Of a stretch of DNA of 64,000 bases, positions 13,885 to 24,972 are shown in pieces; within the stretch, counting starts at the first letter, position 1; each line of letters starts with the position of its first letter. The DNA comes from Gymnogyps californianus (taxonomy: Eukaryota; Chordata; Aves; Accipitriformes; Cathartidae). Location: positions 42,860,344-42,924,343 of the forward strand of contig NC_059474.1 of NCBI RefSeq assembly GCF_018139145.2, read 5' to 3'. Made by a program: the position numbers and the translations under genes. The notes beneath the pieces were generated by a model. The model made no database searches. It was not told the DNA's origin and saw nothing but the letters and a program-made list of their open reading frames with translations.

Positions 13885-14013
13885 ATGGTGAAGACCATGG
13901 TGAGGCAGGCTGTCCCCCTGCAGCCCATGGAGGTCCACGGTGGAGCAGATATCCACCTGCAGCCCGTGGAGGACCCCACGCTGGAGCAGGTGGATGCCCG
14001 AAGGAGGCTGTGA
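13885..14013 (+). other. Small open frame inside the LTR, 42 codons
   Basis: An ATG in good context (gcccatgg) opens 42 codons ending in TGA. The frame is Pro-, Val- and Met-rich and partly made of the internal repeat. The same frame is present, with an identical predicted product, in the second LTR copy at 42215-42343, despite substitutions elsewhere. It lies downstream of the TATA-like box, so it would be in the transcribed part of the LTR. It need not be translated; the GC-rich repeat also leaves other frames open. Confidence 0.25.
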
Positions 14014-14141
14014 CCTCATGGTAAGCCCCCGCTGGAGCAGGCTCCTGGCAGGGCCTGTGGACCCGTGGAGAGAGGAGCCCACGCTGGAGCAGGTTTGCTG
14101 GCAGGACTTGTGACCCTGTGGGGGACCCCACGCTGGAGCAG
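13932..14141 (+). repeat. Intra-LTR tandem repeat, about five units of ~48 bp
   Basis: The motif (c)cacgctggagcagg recurs at about 13932 (as cacggtggagcag), 13976, 14027, 14080 and 14127, with diverged sequence between. Copy 2 of the family has about eight units in the same place, so the array varies in length. Confidence 0.75.
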
Positions 14142-14361
14142 GGGAAGAGTGTGAGGAGTCCACCCCTGAGGAGGAAGGAGCGGACGAAACAATGTGTGAT
14201 GAACTGACTACATGCCCCATTCCTTGTCCCCTTGCACCGCTCGGCAGGAGGAGGTGGAGAAAATCAGGAGTGAAGTTAAGCCCGGGAAGAAGGGAGGGGT
14301 GGGGGGAAGGTGTTTTAAGATTTAGTTTTATTTCTCATTATCCTGCTCTGCTTTGATTGGC

Positions 14362-14367
14362 AATAAA
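14362..14367 (+). terminator. LTR polyadenylation signal
   Basis: AATAAA within caataaattaaac, followed by a T-rich and GT-rich stretch (gtctgttttgcccgtgag). It is placed between R and U5 as expected for a retroviral LTR and is conserved in copy 2. Confidence 0.7.
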
Positions 14368-14550
14368 TTAAACTAATTGCCCCAAGTCGAGTCTGTTTTG
14401 CCCGTGAGGTAATTGGTGAGTGATCTCCCTGTCCTTATCTCGACCCACGAGCCTTTCGTTTTATTTTCTCTCCCCTGTCCAGCTGAGGAGGGGGAGTGAT
14501 AGAGCGGCTTTGGTGGGCACCTGGTGTCCAGCCAGGGTCAACCCACCACA

Positions 14551-14555
14551 CAGCT
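14551..14555. repeat. Target site duplication (right), cagct
   Basis: Perfect match to 13553-13557. Confidence 0.85.
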
Positions 14556-16128
14556 CCTTCTATCAACAAGGGGTAAAATTCTTCCCTTGTCCCTGTTGAT
14601 GACTTGCCGCACGTGTTTCAGTTTAAAGCATTTCCCACCTGAACTTTATGGTCCATATTGCACATTTGTAAATTTATATTAAAAAAAATAAATATGTGGC
14701 TTATTACTAGCTCTTATACTGCAACCATGACAATAATGTCACCACTTTGGGCTGACAGTTGGTTTGGTCTGATCCTCCCTATCTTCCTTCTTCAAAGCAT
14801 CCTGTAAACTGACCACACTACTAAGACAGGAAGGCATTCTTCAGGAGGCGGGTTTTAAATTTCACTTCCTTTCCCAAACTGCTATGCTCCTGCTCAACTT
14901 AATGCATTTTGAAAAGGAGTTAAGCTAAAAATGAGTCATGCTAATTATGGAATAAGAATACCCACATATGGAGTTACTCAGGAATAGCTGCTCTTGAATA
15001 ACATCACATAACCAAGCCTGGGACATATTTTTAAGGTTTTCTTTACAATCATGACAAGTAGAGCTTTAGGATTTTTAAATTTTTTTTGCTTTGTTTTGCT
15101 TTCCAATTTTTTAATATTTAAATAAAAACTCTGTGGCACAAAACTTGCTTCAGATAAATTGTTCAGAAAGTGCATGAGTATTTGTATCTCCGAGTTCTAT
15201 CCTAAATTTCAGTAAAAGATAACCATTACAACGCAACTAGGAACCCAGAATAATTTTCCACATTCCTAAGAGCAGAAAAAGTGATATATTTTTAATTATA
15301 TCAGGAAGTATCAATTCAGCACACAATGGGAACAAGATGCTGGTCCCTGATGTTAGCTTGGTGACTCAGGCACCATGGCAGGATTGCCTTCCCTCTAAAA
15401 ATTCTTTAATTGGAGTGGATGATGAGGCATCTGTTCCCTCTCCTTTGGACTCAGTACAGCCCTCTATGGAAAGACACAACTGTTTTGGGAAACAGACAAC
15501 GGAAAATCTTTTTGACAAAGTACAAAAGGCCAACAAACAGTGGAGCCAAATCCATTCCTGACATCCCTGATGAATTTCAGTGGCACCATGGCAGAGATTA
15601 TTACAGCCTACGTGCTAGACGCACTGCTACAAATTAAAAGCATTGGAGTAACTTCGCAGACCTGATTCACAGAAACAGCTAGCAGTTAGGACATCTGGCT
15701 GTGGGTTAATGTTCCACTTCTTCTAGGAAAATGTTGCTAACTTTTTTCTTAGGAAGACAGTTGGCTTTTGAGCCTTGCTCCCTCCTTCCCTGGCCCTTCA
15801 GAAAATCTGGGTGTCTAAGGAAAAGAATTATATTGTTGCAGCAATATTGCAATATAGTTATTGTTTCTGGAAAAATGGGAAAGATGTTCAAAGATAGACA
15901 AATTGTGTATCCTTGGTACCCCGGTATGTGCGCAGAGAGTAGGATAGGGTAGAGAGCAGGACAGGCATCTTAGAAAGCAGCAAGGAGCACTGAAACAATT
16001 TGAACATACATTTAGTGTCTGCTTATTAGAAATTTTTATTAAAGGTACAAAGTCTTTTAACTTCCACACATTCATCCTCCAGTGATGAACTAACTAAACT
16101 TAAGGAGGAAAAGCTACACGTGCAAGCG
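14556..16128. other. Unique AT-rich sequence, no gene recognised
   Basis: No repeat family is recognised. A 74-codon plus-strand frame at 15337-15561 reads plausibly as protein but has no splice or homology support. The rest is AT-rich with long T runs near 15.07 kb. Confidence 0.5.
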
Positions 16129-16150
16129 CACACACACACACATACACACA
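16129..16150. repeat. (CA)n microsatellite
   Basis: About 11 CA units with one T interruption (catacacaca), followed by a C-rich tail. A short simple repeat that may vary in length. Confidence 0.9.
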
Positions 16151-16404
16151 CCCCTCACCCCACTCCCATATATACAAGCACAGAAGAGGGGAATAGTTCT
16201 GAGGGAGGATGGTACACACTTGCTGTAAGAGCTGCCTTCCATTACCTACAACACGCTGCAGTGCTGACCTTGCTAGGAACTGATGCAGCAGCCAACTTAC
16301 CAGCTCAGGAATCACTGAACTGTTATTTTGCCAAGGAGTCTGAAGCATTTTTAGGAGAGAGAAAACGCTGCTGTTCTCTTGGGTTCAGAAGTCAAGAATT
16401 CACA

Positions 16405-16421
16405 CACACACATTGTGTGTG
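16405..16421. repeat. CA/TG inverted repeat
   Basis: cacacaca and tgtgtgtg are separated by a single T, giving perfect 8-bp arms. Probably a simple-repeat derivative. Confidence 0.7.
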
Positions 16422-18315
16422 AGGCCACCCAACAGCGACTACAAAATCATTTCCCTGAGATGATCAGAGGTGTCTGTATTAAAGATACCTTGTAGCTTAG
16501 TATACTAAAATATGGAAACATATGCATTCCAGTGAAATCTTGCATTGAAACTTGACAATAGAAAAGGGGAAGTGAGTCTTGTAAGACACATTTATGGACT
16601 GATTTGCTCCACATCATTATTTTTGTTCTGAAGTTAGCAATACTGTCTGGAAACAGTATTAAAATTATTTTAGTACAAAATTATATAGTAATCTCCAAGA
16701 TTCATTGGAAGCTGCTACAGCCACAAAGTACAGCAGAAATATACATAATCTTCCGAGTCCTGAAGTCATAATCCTCAGGATAAATCTGCAAATTCCTGAG
16801 AAAGCCAAATTTTAGCCAGTTTTCCAATAAAAAGAGATAAACAGAGAACAAACTATGAGACGTAATAACAGACCCATGCACAGTTTTACATCATTACTAT
16901 TACAAGTACACAGAGGGATTAGACTGCATGGGATTTCAAGCAGGAGAGGATCCCTACAATATTGTTCTCCTCAAGCCCCATTAGGAATTAATGATGCCTC
17001 AAGCAGTATTAACTCTTGCAAATTTCTTTCTACTGCTGCTGCTACACGACTATGGCAACATCATGGCTTCTGCCCAGCCTGTGCTATTAGGGGGAAGGGA
17101 TCTGCAACAGAAACAGAGAGGCATCAGTTCCTTGGGGACATCTTACTGATCTGCACATCACTCAACTCCATTAATCACATATCTGGGATTCCCAGACTTT
17201 AACATTCCCACGGAGTGATCCATCTTCCCTAAACCTCTGAGAGGACAGCAAATGTCAGCTGAGTCTCCCGAAAACTCCTGCTTTGTTTCCCTTCCTGTGG
17301 GATGTTGTTTCTGGGATACAATGATACATGTCTTTGTGTACACCTTTAATTGAGCCTAGATTCATCCTGTCAGCAAAATATTAGGTTTATCAGAATTAAT
17401 GGGTGAGAAAACTTTGCAGAATTAATGGAAGCACTCAACCTTTTCTAATTATACACTGCATTAAACTTTTATGAGAGAAACCATACAAAAATGCTTTGCT
17501 TTGAGTGTATTCTCAGAGCAGCTAATTTAGTTTGGTCAGTTGAACTGACCAAACAAAAGTTTAACCCAACAAAGTAAAAATATTCATGCAAGGGTGGAAT
17601 CCCACATTACTCTCTGAGCAGAACAAAAAAAAAGACAAAAGCTCATTGCTGGCTCCAAAAGGTAATAAAGAACATGCTGCTGTATCATAAAAAAGCCACC
17701 CTAATTCTAAAGCAAAAGGTTATTCTAAGGCACTATTTCCAAGCATACGTGTTTGTCTTTTGCTCATTTATCTGCCTTTGATACACCAGCTGATGCTGAA
17801 TTTTATTTATATTACTCTATTTATTTCTGCAGCTCCAACTCAGATGCATGTCCCGGCTGTGCAGTACAAACATGTACATAATAAAACATCGGCTCTGTTT
17901 TAGAAAGCAAAGAACTTGAGGGCTAAACAGACAAGGCAAGAAAATTGGCAGGGAAAAAGATGACTCAGAACACCCATTTCACATTGTGCCATTGAGGCAC
18001 AAGACTATGATCTTACACTGATAAATGGCAGCAATGTTTGGTCACTGAGATACATAGGGATAGGGTTGCATTTTACATAGTGTACCCAGAGGGACATGGA
18101 ACATCCATGGCAGACGGGAGGACTGAGCCCCAGTCTGCTGCACACCATTCAGAGATGCTGACACTCCTTCTTTGAGTGTTTACCAGCACAAAATACTTTT
18201 GTATAGCATAAACACACACATTACATATACATTCTATACGTAGTATGGAATATAACATAGTATTTATAATATAGTGTATATATCGTTTCTACAGTACAAT
18301 ATACATTATACTTAC
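16422..18315. other. Unique AT-rich sequence, no gene recognised
   Basis: Nothing recognisable apart from the hairpin at 17530-17554. A 115-codon plus-strand frame at 16855-17202 is unrecognised and is overlapped by open minus-strand sequence. AT-rich alternating tracts occur at 18.2-18.3 kb. Confidence 0.5.
17530..17554. repeat. Perfect inverted repeat, 11-bp arms
   Basis: gtttggtcagt, the spacer tga, then actgaccaaac. The arms are exact complements. The spacer is too short for a relaxed RNA loop and the stem is much shorter than a microRNA precursor, so its role, if any, is unknown. Confidence 0.8.
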
Positions 18316-18552
18316 CTCAAAAAAAGCCCAACAACCGCAGAGCCAGTGGTTTTGATGCCTGCTTGGTATTTATTAGAAAAACAGTATGTGTGTCTGCCTA
18401 GTAATTTGTAAGTGTCAATACCTGCTGGTTGACTTTTGAGAAAGAGACAATTTGCTGTTGCTGATTTGTGACAGATGCTGGTAGGTTGGTGGGTGGGCAG
18501 CCACCCCTCCAGATCTGCGATTTCACCTTTTGAGAAATAGGAAGTCTGTGCA
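18316..18552 (-). other. Candidate unannotated exon, 237 nt, 78 open codons
   Basis: Read on the minus strand, the acceptor tract cccacattctcttttag is followed by 237 nt and then GAG before gtaagtata, a perfect donor. One frame has no stop across the whole interval (I checked every codon): one base completing a codon, 78 codons, then two bases. The length is divisible by three, so the exon could be skipped without shifting frame. The peptide includes GIDTYKLLGRHTYCF and AGIKTTGSAVVGLFL, is mixed in composition and matches no family I recognise. There is no in-frame ATG, so it would be an internal exon. Chance alone leaves a given frame open this long only about 1% of the time, before allowing for having searched both strands. 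A conserved non-coding block is the alternative. Confidence 0.33.
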
Positions 18553-18611
18553 CTAAAAGAGAATGTGGGCTAAGCTGACCTCACCCCCATCCTCAAATCT
18601 GGTACTTAGAG

Positions 18612-18700
18612 AAGTGGCTTTGGAGTCAAAGGGTTGTCCTGCTTTACCAGCAGCCATTGTCATGCTGGGCAGATCCTTTCACAAGTTTCCCCGTTTGGTA
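18612..18700 (+). mobile_element. MIR-like SINE remnant
   Basis: The order of words matches the MIR core: a tggctttggagtcaaagg start, ctttaccagc, then ctgggcagatcctttcac and agtttccccgtttgg, corresponding to MIR's 'gggcaagtcacttaac...cagtttcc'. Strongly diverged, as expected for an amniote-wide SINE in a bird. Boundaries are approximate. Confidence 0.45.
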
Positions 18701-20229
18701 GCTATTGGAGAAAGACAGCAATTGCAAGTGTATAATAAATATTAGACCTGGATGGAAAACAGAACTTTGCCTAACAAAAGATGGTGATATTTCAAGTTGG
18801 GAAGAAGCCCTTCAACATTTTCAAAATTCTACATAAGGACAATTTTTTAAAAGGGAATAAAAACCAAACAAAATTCATTTCTGCTCCATCAGAATCTTCT
18901 GATTCAAATTTAGTTGGGTTTTTTTTATAAAACCTAAGAAAGCAATTGAAATAGATACATCATTTCAAACAACAAAAAAACCCCAACAAAACTCATTATT
19001 CTAAATATGCCAAAACTTAGTCAAATGCTTGTTTGGGTTTGGTTTTTTTTTTTTCCAAAATTAAAATGGGCAAAACTTATCTTTCCAAGCCCTCCAAAGT
19101 CAGTATCATCCTTGATGTCTTGCCAATCAGCTCTAATAAAAATACCTACTGTTGTGTAATTCTTTGAGAATCACAAATAGGAGGTGATATATACACATAG
19201 TGAATAATAATAATTACTATTGCAGATAATAGATTTTATACTTTTTTGAGCTAAGCTGTATATTCATAGCTATAAAACAAGAACTCCAGCAAAACTAGGC
19301 TGACCTCTCTTGTGTGACGTGATTGACAGAATGAGCTGGTTACACTGAACACTACATTACGTCCTGCTAGTCTGAATCAAGATCTTTCATGACATGTTGT
19401 TTTGAGTTTTCTCTGTGATTCCTACTGAATATTTCTGTGGAAAACATTCATTTGTTGTTAGCTTCAATGTATATATTGCAGCAATAATTTTAAGGGATAT
19501 ATACTGAAGCTTCAAATAGTATTTTAGAATAACTTATGTAGGCTTACATTCCTAGAAATCCCAGATCAAAAGTGGATATATTTCTAAAAAGATATACAAA
19601 TTATCAAAGGGAAATGTGGTAGTCAGTGCAGAAATTATTTAAAGAGGATCTTTAGCTGTAGCATGCAGAAACTCAGTCTTGATGGTCATACTGTCTTTTT
19701 CTTCATTAATATTCTACCTTTTACTCACCTATCATGATGGAAACTGTGCTTAAAATGAAAAGAGCTGCTTCCTTATTGCAAACTTCGTGGTATTAGGCAC
19801 AGTCTGAATTTAGTTTTGCTGCAGCATGTGTAATTCTGCTGAGGGCAAACAAATGATACCACTTAGCAATTCCTTGCTGCAAACTTTATCAACCAGCTTC
19901 AGCAGCTTCTCCGTATGGTTTAAGGCTGCTGGCCATGCAACATCTAAGAAAGCACACTGTTTTCTTGTTCTGTGCCCTGCAGAAAAGGGCTTTGCCTGAT
20001 TTGCCTATGTGCTCAAGCTCTGTGGCATATAGTGCTTCATGTTTCACAGTTACTGTCTCCTGCTGCAGCTGTGACTAGAGATATATGCTAACCTTGCTCA
20101 GGAAGAAAGGCAATACTTTACCAGCTGATAAAGTATAAATGTCTACATCTTCATGACCAATTCAGACATTTCCAATGCTATCTGAACACACAAGCACTCA
20201 GCTGGAATGTCATAGCTCTATCAGAGTGA
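18701..20229. other. Unique AT-rich sequence with T/G-rich low complexity
   Basis: Contains T- and G-rich low-complexity tracts (near 18910 and 19030-19055) and no recognisable gene or repeat family. 19.9-20.1 kb is somewhat richer in mixed sequence. Confidence 0.5.
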
Positions 20230-20400
20230 AGTACAGAGCACTGAACTGGAATTCAGAAAACCTGAGCTTTGTAACTAGTCCAGCGAATAGACTAAACTTC
20301 CCCGCATTTGGAGCCATCATCCATAAGACAGGAAAAAGATGATCTATCAGTGAAAAGTGTCATGTAAAAGCAGACATAGTATTATTATCATAATTACTAC
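20230..20400 (+). mobile_element. MIR-family SINE remnant
   Basis: agagcactgaactggaattc followed by agaaaacctgag matches the MIR 5' half (agagcactgaactgggagtcaggagacctg) well. Further along are cttccccgcatttgg, catgtaaaag and agtattattatcat in MIR order. The copy is old and has lost the middle of the core. It is separate from the shorter copy at 18.6 kb. Confidence 0.55.
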
Positions 20401-22004
20401 TGAGATGATTTTGCAGTTCTTTTAATAACCGGAGTTAGGGCCAAGCAACAAAGTTTGGATGCTGATGCTCAATTTGCAGGTCAAATTTTGCCTGCCTAAT
20501 GTCACGTCTTAAAATATCCTGAGCACAGGCTTTATGTGTGCAAGGTAACAAACATACCGTTCCTTTTCTTTCAAGGCTGGTAACATTTTCTTTTAGAATT
20601 AAAACATCAGCTATTGTTTTAGCGTTTTTGTTGAATTTGCTCGTTGGAAATCACCCGTGAGTTCAGAACAAGGGTAGGGAACTCCAGCCCAAAGGAAAAA
20701 TTTCTGAGAAGTTATGAGTTCCTAAAATAGAAACACAGAAAGACAAGGCTCTCTGGTTTTCTTCCTTTGCTAGTCGAATAGCCATAGCAACACACAGGAG
20801 GTATATCACTCTGTGACTTGAGATTATGTACATAATTCAGTGCCTTTATCTACTAGATTTTCTCCTATAGCTGAGGCACATAGTATCCAGGGACAAACAA
20901 GTGTCATCTTGTCACACAGAAAGCACCTCCGATATTAATACAGGTTCTGCCTGCATCAAGACAGCAAAAGTTTATCGCAATTTCACATGCTGATATAATT
21001 AGAAATAGAATGGGCAAAGTTTGAAAAAAGATCAAGCCATCAAATACAAGAGTTTTCATTAAATCCAGATGGTACGATAGCATTAACAGTGGACACCTCT
21101 GTTTCAACCACAGGAAAAGAATGTAATTTTCCTCTATACCCAAGTTTTATAGTTTTAACTGAGTTAGTAAAATCTATTTTTATATACATAAAAGAATTAC
21201 GTAAGTAAGTGTTATTTAAGGAATACTTGTACGCTTTTAACATTTCTGTGACTGCAGTCCAGTCCTGAAGAACTTGCCAATGCCAGGAATCAGGATTTAG
21301 AAGAGAACAAAATGTATTTTATAGAGAAATTAGTGGTAAAGGCAGATGAACTTGTTCTGAAGAGGGTTTTAGTATGTGCCCTTTGATAATTATATGCCGC
21401 ACCATTTACAGCTGCAGTGAGTCAGAGCTGAGAACTGGGCAAGGCGGACTCCTCAGAGAGAAAAATGACTCACTAGAATCTGCTTAGACTGAACTCCCTG
21501 GTCCTGACTTCATTATAATAAGAAACAACACTATGGGAAACATGGGGGGGTGGCCAGATGAAGAAACATTTACCCCAGTGGGGCCACTTTTTCCTAGCCC
21601 TTTATCATCTGCCTTAGTTGGTAACTTCTTCTTCATATGTGGAATTGTAAGATGAGGAATTCTGATGTCACTGAAACAGCAGGTACTTACAGGGGAGGAT
21701 AGCAATGATTCAAATGCAAGAAAAAAAATAGACAAAATGAAGGGCAAAGTTCACTGACAAAATTAGCAATTACTTGATGGTCTTAGAGATGGCCTAACTT
21801 AGAACAGATTTTCCTATGTGGCCACTATTTGTAATTATCCATGTTTTATTCTGTATGTGATCCTCTTTTCTCGGAAAGGCCCGAACCCCCCTCGCTGTGC
21901 TGCAATCACAGATGGCCAAAGCTGGTCCTACGTTTCTGTCCCCAACTCAGCGGAGATTACATGCAAAAGCTAATTCAGCTTGGAACTGTAATGTGTCTTT
22001 CCAG
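20401..22004. other. Unique AT-rich sequence, no gene recognised
   Basis: No gene or repeat family recognised. The last 130 bp enter a CpG-retaining block that continues to about 22110. Confidence 0.5.
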
Positions 22005-22061
22005 AGACACACTCAGGGACAAGCGCCCTTCAAAGCGGTTATCAAAGCACTCAAACATAAG
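22005..22061 (+). other. Candidate micro-exon, 57 nt
   Basis: Acceptor context is aatgtgtctttccag and donor context is CATAAG before gtagga. The 57 nt are open in phase 0 for 19 codons and in a second frame too. It lies in a block (about 21870-22110) holding at least seven CpGs, unusual for the CpG-poor surroundings. It could be an exon, a conserved non-coding element or chance. Confidence 0.2.
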
Positions 22062-24167
22062 GTAGGAGTCCTTAGTGTGAACTTAGCAGACTCACAGAGT
22101 AGCACTGGCGATGGAATAATATGGAGAGACCATCATCATACCCTACTCTGTGGAGCAATGTAGACTAATCTCTGTAAAAGGAATACCCAAAACATCTGCT
22201 TAAGAAGGAGCTCTGGCACTGTTGGGTGGGGAGCTTGCTGGAGGGACTGATGCCCAGGTGGGTCCTTGGCTAAGAACTGCGTTGAACAGAGCCAAGCTGT
22301 CTGTGACATACCACAGCTGTCAGTGAGTCAGCACAGCGGCTGCCTACAATAGCAGAAAGAAAAGGTTCACTCCTTCCCAGGATAACCTCCCAGGGCAAAC
22401 ATGAGCATCCCAATCCCAAGTGGATTTAACCAGTCACCAGGAACAAAAAGTGCGTACTCTTCACTACTTATACCAAGAATTGTTTGTCACACTTTTAATA
22501 AGGTTTCCATCCTATTCTCTGTCTGTAAAGAACCAGCTGTTGGATTTAATTTGTTTTATTTGAAATAGCACAGGGTAAATGAGTATCTCACAATGGAACT
22601 TTCCTCATCATCTTGGGTTTTTTTAGCTTAGTCTTGGTGCAATCATCTCATTCATTCCAAATACTTCCCCCAAATATTTCTTTCCAGGGACTCTACCTGT
22701 GGGACTATGCTTCTCCTTGACAGGAACGATCTGACAGTAACCAGAAGTGGAATTAATTCTTCCATTGTATAAAAGGGAATCAAAGCAACCTTGTCATTCA
22801 GTTTAGTGGCAGAATATTAGTGGGGGCTTCCACAGGCCCCTGAAATCATGTTCTGCAATGAAATCCAATTTAATTTAATATGATCCCTGCCATCTTGAGA
22901 AATACTGCATATTTCAAGCTGCCGCTCAGCCCTAGCTAAAACCCAGCACTGGTCTTTCAACACATTTGTTTTTATATATACTAAATATATTTATTATTTT
23001 GGGTGGTCTCGGTTTTTTGTGGTTTTTTTTTTTTTTCCCTGAAGCAGTCAAAAATTATTTACACGTAGCTTGCAGGGTTGATAGGCAGTTTATTTCATTA
23101 TTGGCATTAAGCATACTACTTGAATTTCCTCTTGTTTAACAGCATCCTAACTGATTTAAAAAGGAGAAAAGAGAACACTGAGTGCCCCTGCAGGAGACTG
23201 CCTGCCCTGTGTGAAATTAATGACAGAGATCTGCTGAATCTCAATACTTCTCTAAAGAGGTTCACACAGACGGTGCCTGAGGAGAGCAGAGGACTGAAAA
23301 GAAAAATATTTCTCAGCTTTTAGACTAGTTAATCCAGCGTTTCTCCTCTTGTTTGGAGATCACTTTGTTCAGAGGTCACTTGTGATGCTTTTTTAAGTCA
23401 CAATTAAAAATTGTGTTATGTCTCAGCAAACATTTGAGTAGAAACTATGAGCCAACTACAAAACTGCAAATTCAATAAAAATAATTTTTTTTTAATTTAT
23501 TCCTCAGAAATATATGTGGCTTTACAGTCCACATGTATGTATCACCATTAAAATGTGGGTAAATATATCAAAGAATGCAGATATGACACCTGGATTAAGC
23601 TACACATTACATCAACTCATTCGCACTCAGTGCAAGCTCTTAACAGTTGTTTTACATATAATTACCAATGAGATTTGGCAGAAAGCAGTATTTTTCAGGA
23701 GATGGTTTGAAATGTTATGACTTTGGTGTTATGTCTAGGAAGTTTTCAACAAGGAACCAGAAATGTCTAGTGGACACTGTTGTGATTAATATTTATTTCT
23801 GATTTGTATCACCACAGTAACTAGGAACCCTAAAAAGGATCAGCCCATCTCCTATGCGAAGAACTGTGCAAACATTGCATAAGAAGTCCTCAAAGAATCA
23901 ACAACCAAAACAACAATTAACAAGCCCTAACCTGAGCCAAATCAGACCTGGTAGACAAACAAATTCACATGGGCAGTATGCTTTAGACACACGAAATACA
24001 GATGTCAGAAAACCAGATGTACTTGAAAAAGTAGTGCAACTTGAATTGATTTGGTATTGGGTAGGTACTCAGAGAAGGACCTCTCTTTGAACTGGTATCT
24101 TCTTCGTGATTTTCTTATTTTCTCAGTCTTCTGAAACTAATGGGTAAACCACAGCCATTCTGCATTG
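22062..24167. other. Unique sequence, no gene recognised
   Basis: 22.2-22.35 kb is GC-richer, with a weak possible exon (22205-22257, donor gtgggt). 23023-23036 is a T run. Nothing else is recognisable. Confidence 0.5.
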
Positions 24168-24172
24168 ATGCC
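24168..24172. repeat. Probable target site duplication (left), atgcc
   Basis: Matches the five bases after the LTR (ctgcc, 24751-24755) at four of five positions, as expected after some mutation. Confidence 0.5.
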
Positions 24173-24750
24173 TGTCCTAGTTTCAGTGGGATAGAGTTAG
24201 TTTTCTTCATAGTAGCTGGTACAGTGCTGTGTTTTGGATTTAGTGTGAGAATAATGTTGATAACACTCTGATGTTTTAGTCGTTGCTAAGTAGCGCTTAT
24301 CCTAAGCCAAAGACTTTTCAGTTTCCCATGCTCTGCCAGCAAGCAGGTGTGCAAGAAGCTGGGAGGGAGCAGAGCCGGGGCAGCTGACCTGAACTAGCCA
24401 AAGGGATATTCCATACCATAGAACATCATGCCCAGTATATAAACAGGGGAGAGTTGCCCAGGAGGGGCTGATCGCTGCTCAGGCATTGATCAGAGGGTGG
24501 TGAGCAATTGCATTGTGCATCACTTGTCTTTTCTTGGGTATTATTTCTCTTTTTTTTGTTATATTCCTTTTCATTACAATTATTATTATTGTTACTATTA
24601 TATTATATTTTACTTTAGTTATTAAGCTGTTCTTATCTCAACCCATGAGTTTTACTTTTTTTCCCCGATCCTCCTCCCTATCCCACTGGGAGGGGGAAGT
24701 GGGGAGTGGCTGCGTGGTGCTTAGTTGCCAGCTGGGGTTAAACCATGACA
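24173..24750 (+). mobile_element. Solo LTR of a second avian ERVL-like family, plus orientation
   Basis: The 578-bp element starts tgtcctagtttcagtggg and ends ggggttaaaccatgaca, again with TG...CA ends. It has a good TATA box (24436-24443), then an AT-rich trinucleotide-like stretch, then a U5 with ttatctcaacccatgag, the same block as in the other LTR family here. No internal viral sequence adjoins it. The copy at 27483-28080 is a second insertion in the opposite orientation with its own target duplication, so the two do not flank one provirus. I recognise this family from many bird genomes but give no database name. Confidence 0.86.
24436..24443 (+). promoter_or_regulatory. LTR TATA box
   Basis: TATATAAA about 265 bp into the LTR. 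The equivalent site in the inverted copy is mutated to tatagaaa, so only this copy keeps a consensus TATA. Confidence 0.6.
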
Positions 24751-24755
24751 CTGCC
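24751..24755. repeat. Probable target site duplication (right), ctgcc
   Basis: Four of five match 24168-24172. Confidence 0.5.
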
Positions 24756-24972
24756 ATACAAGAAATCACAGCAAGTTCCATGTTTTTATTGCTCTCCAAT
24801 GTGTTTTCCTAATAACTTATAGGAAATGTGTGACTTACTGCACATCTCTGGTGAACTTTTTCCCTTCTAACTGCCAATATTAAAAAAGAACTATGAAGAG
24901 CATTAATTTAAAAGTACATGAATCCATATTACTCTTCCATTTTTATAGGTGGTTGGTTATTAAATATTTATT

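Larger units (their letters stand above)
13558..14550 (+). mobile_element. Solo LTR of an avian endogenous retrovirus (ERVL-like), copy 1
   Basis: The 993-bp element starts tgtattgggtttgcatgg and ends gtcaacccaccaca, i.e. the TG...CA ends of an LTR, and is flanked by the perfect duplication cagct. In order it holds a U3, a TATA-like box (13742-13749), a GC-rich segment with about five imperfect repeats ending in gctggagcag, an AATAAA (14362-14367) and a U5 with ttatctcgacccacgag. No internal viral sequence adjoins either side, so it is a solo LTR left by LTR-LTR recombination. It is the same family as 41878-43021; over the first roughly 180 bp I count four substitutions and two short indels between them, so the pair is not very old. 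Class assignment rests on the 5-bp duplication and my memory of avian repeats. Confidence 0.88.

Noticed and set aside
15337..15561. 74-codon plus-strand frame as a gene
   Set aside because: Protein-like composition only; no splice sites, no promoter and no recognised domain.
24513..24812. 99-codon frame with a hydrophobic Ile/Phe-rich segment as a membrane protein
   Set aside because: It lies in the AT-rich trinucleotide stretch of a solo LTR; the hydrophobic run is translated simple repeat, and the mirror-image frame appears in the inverted copy.
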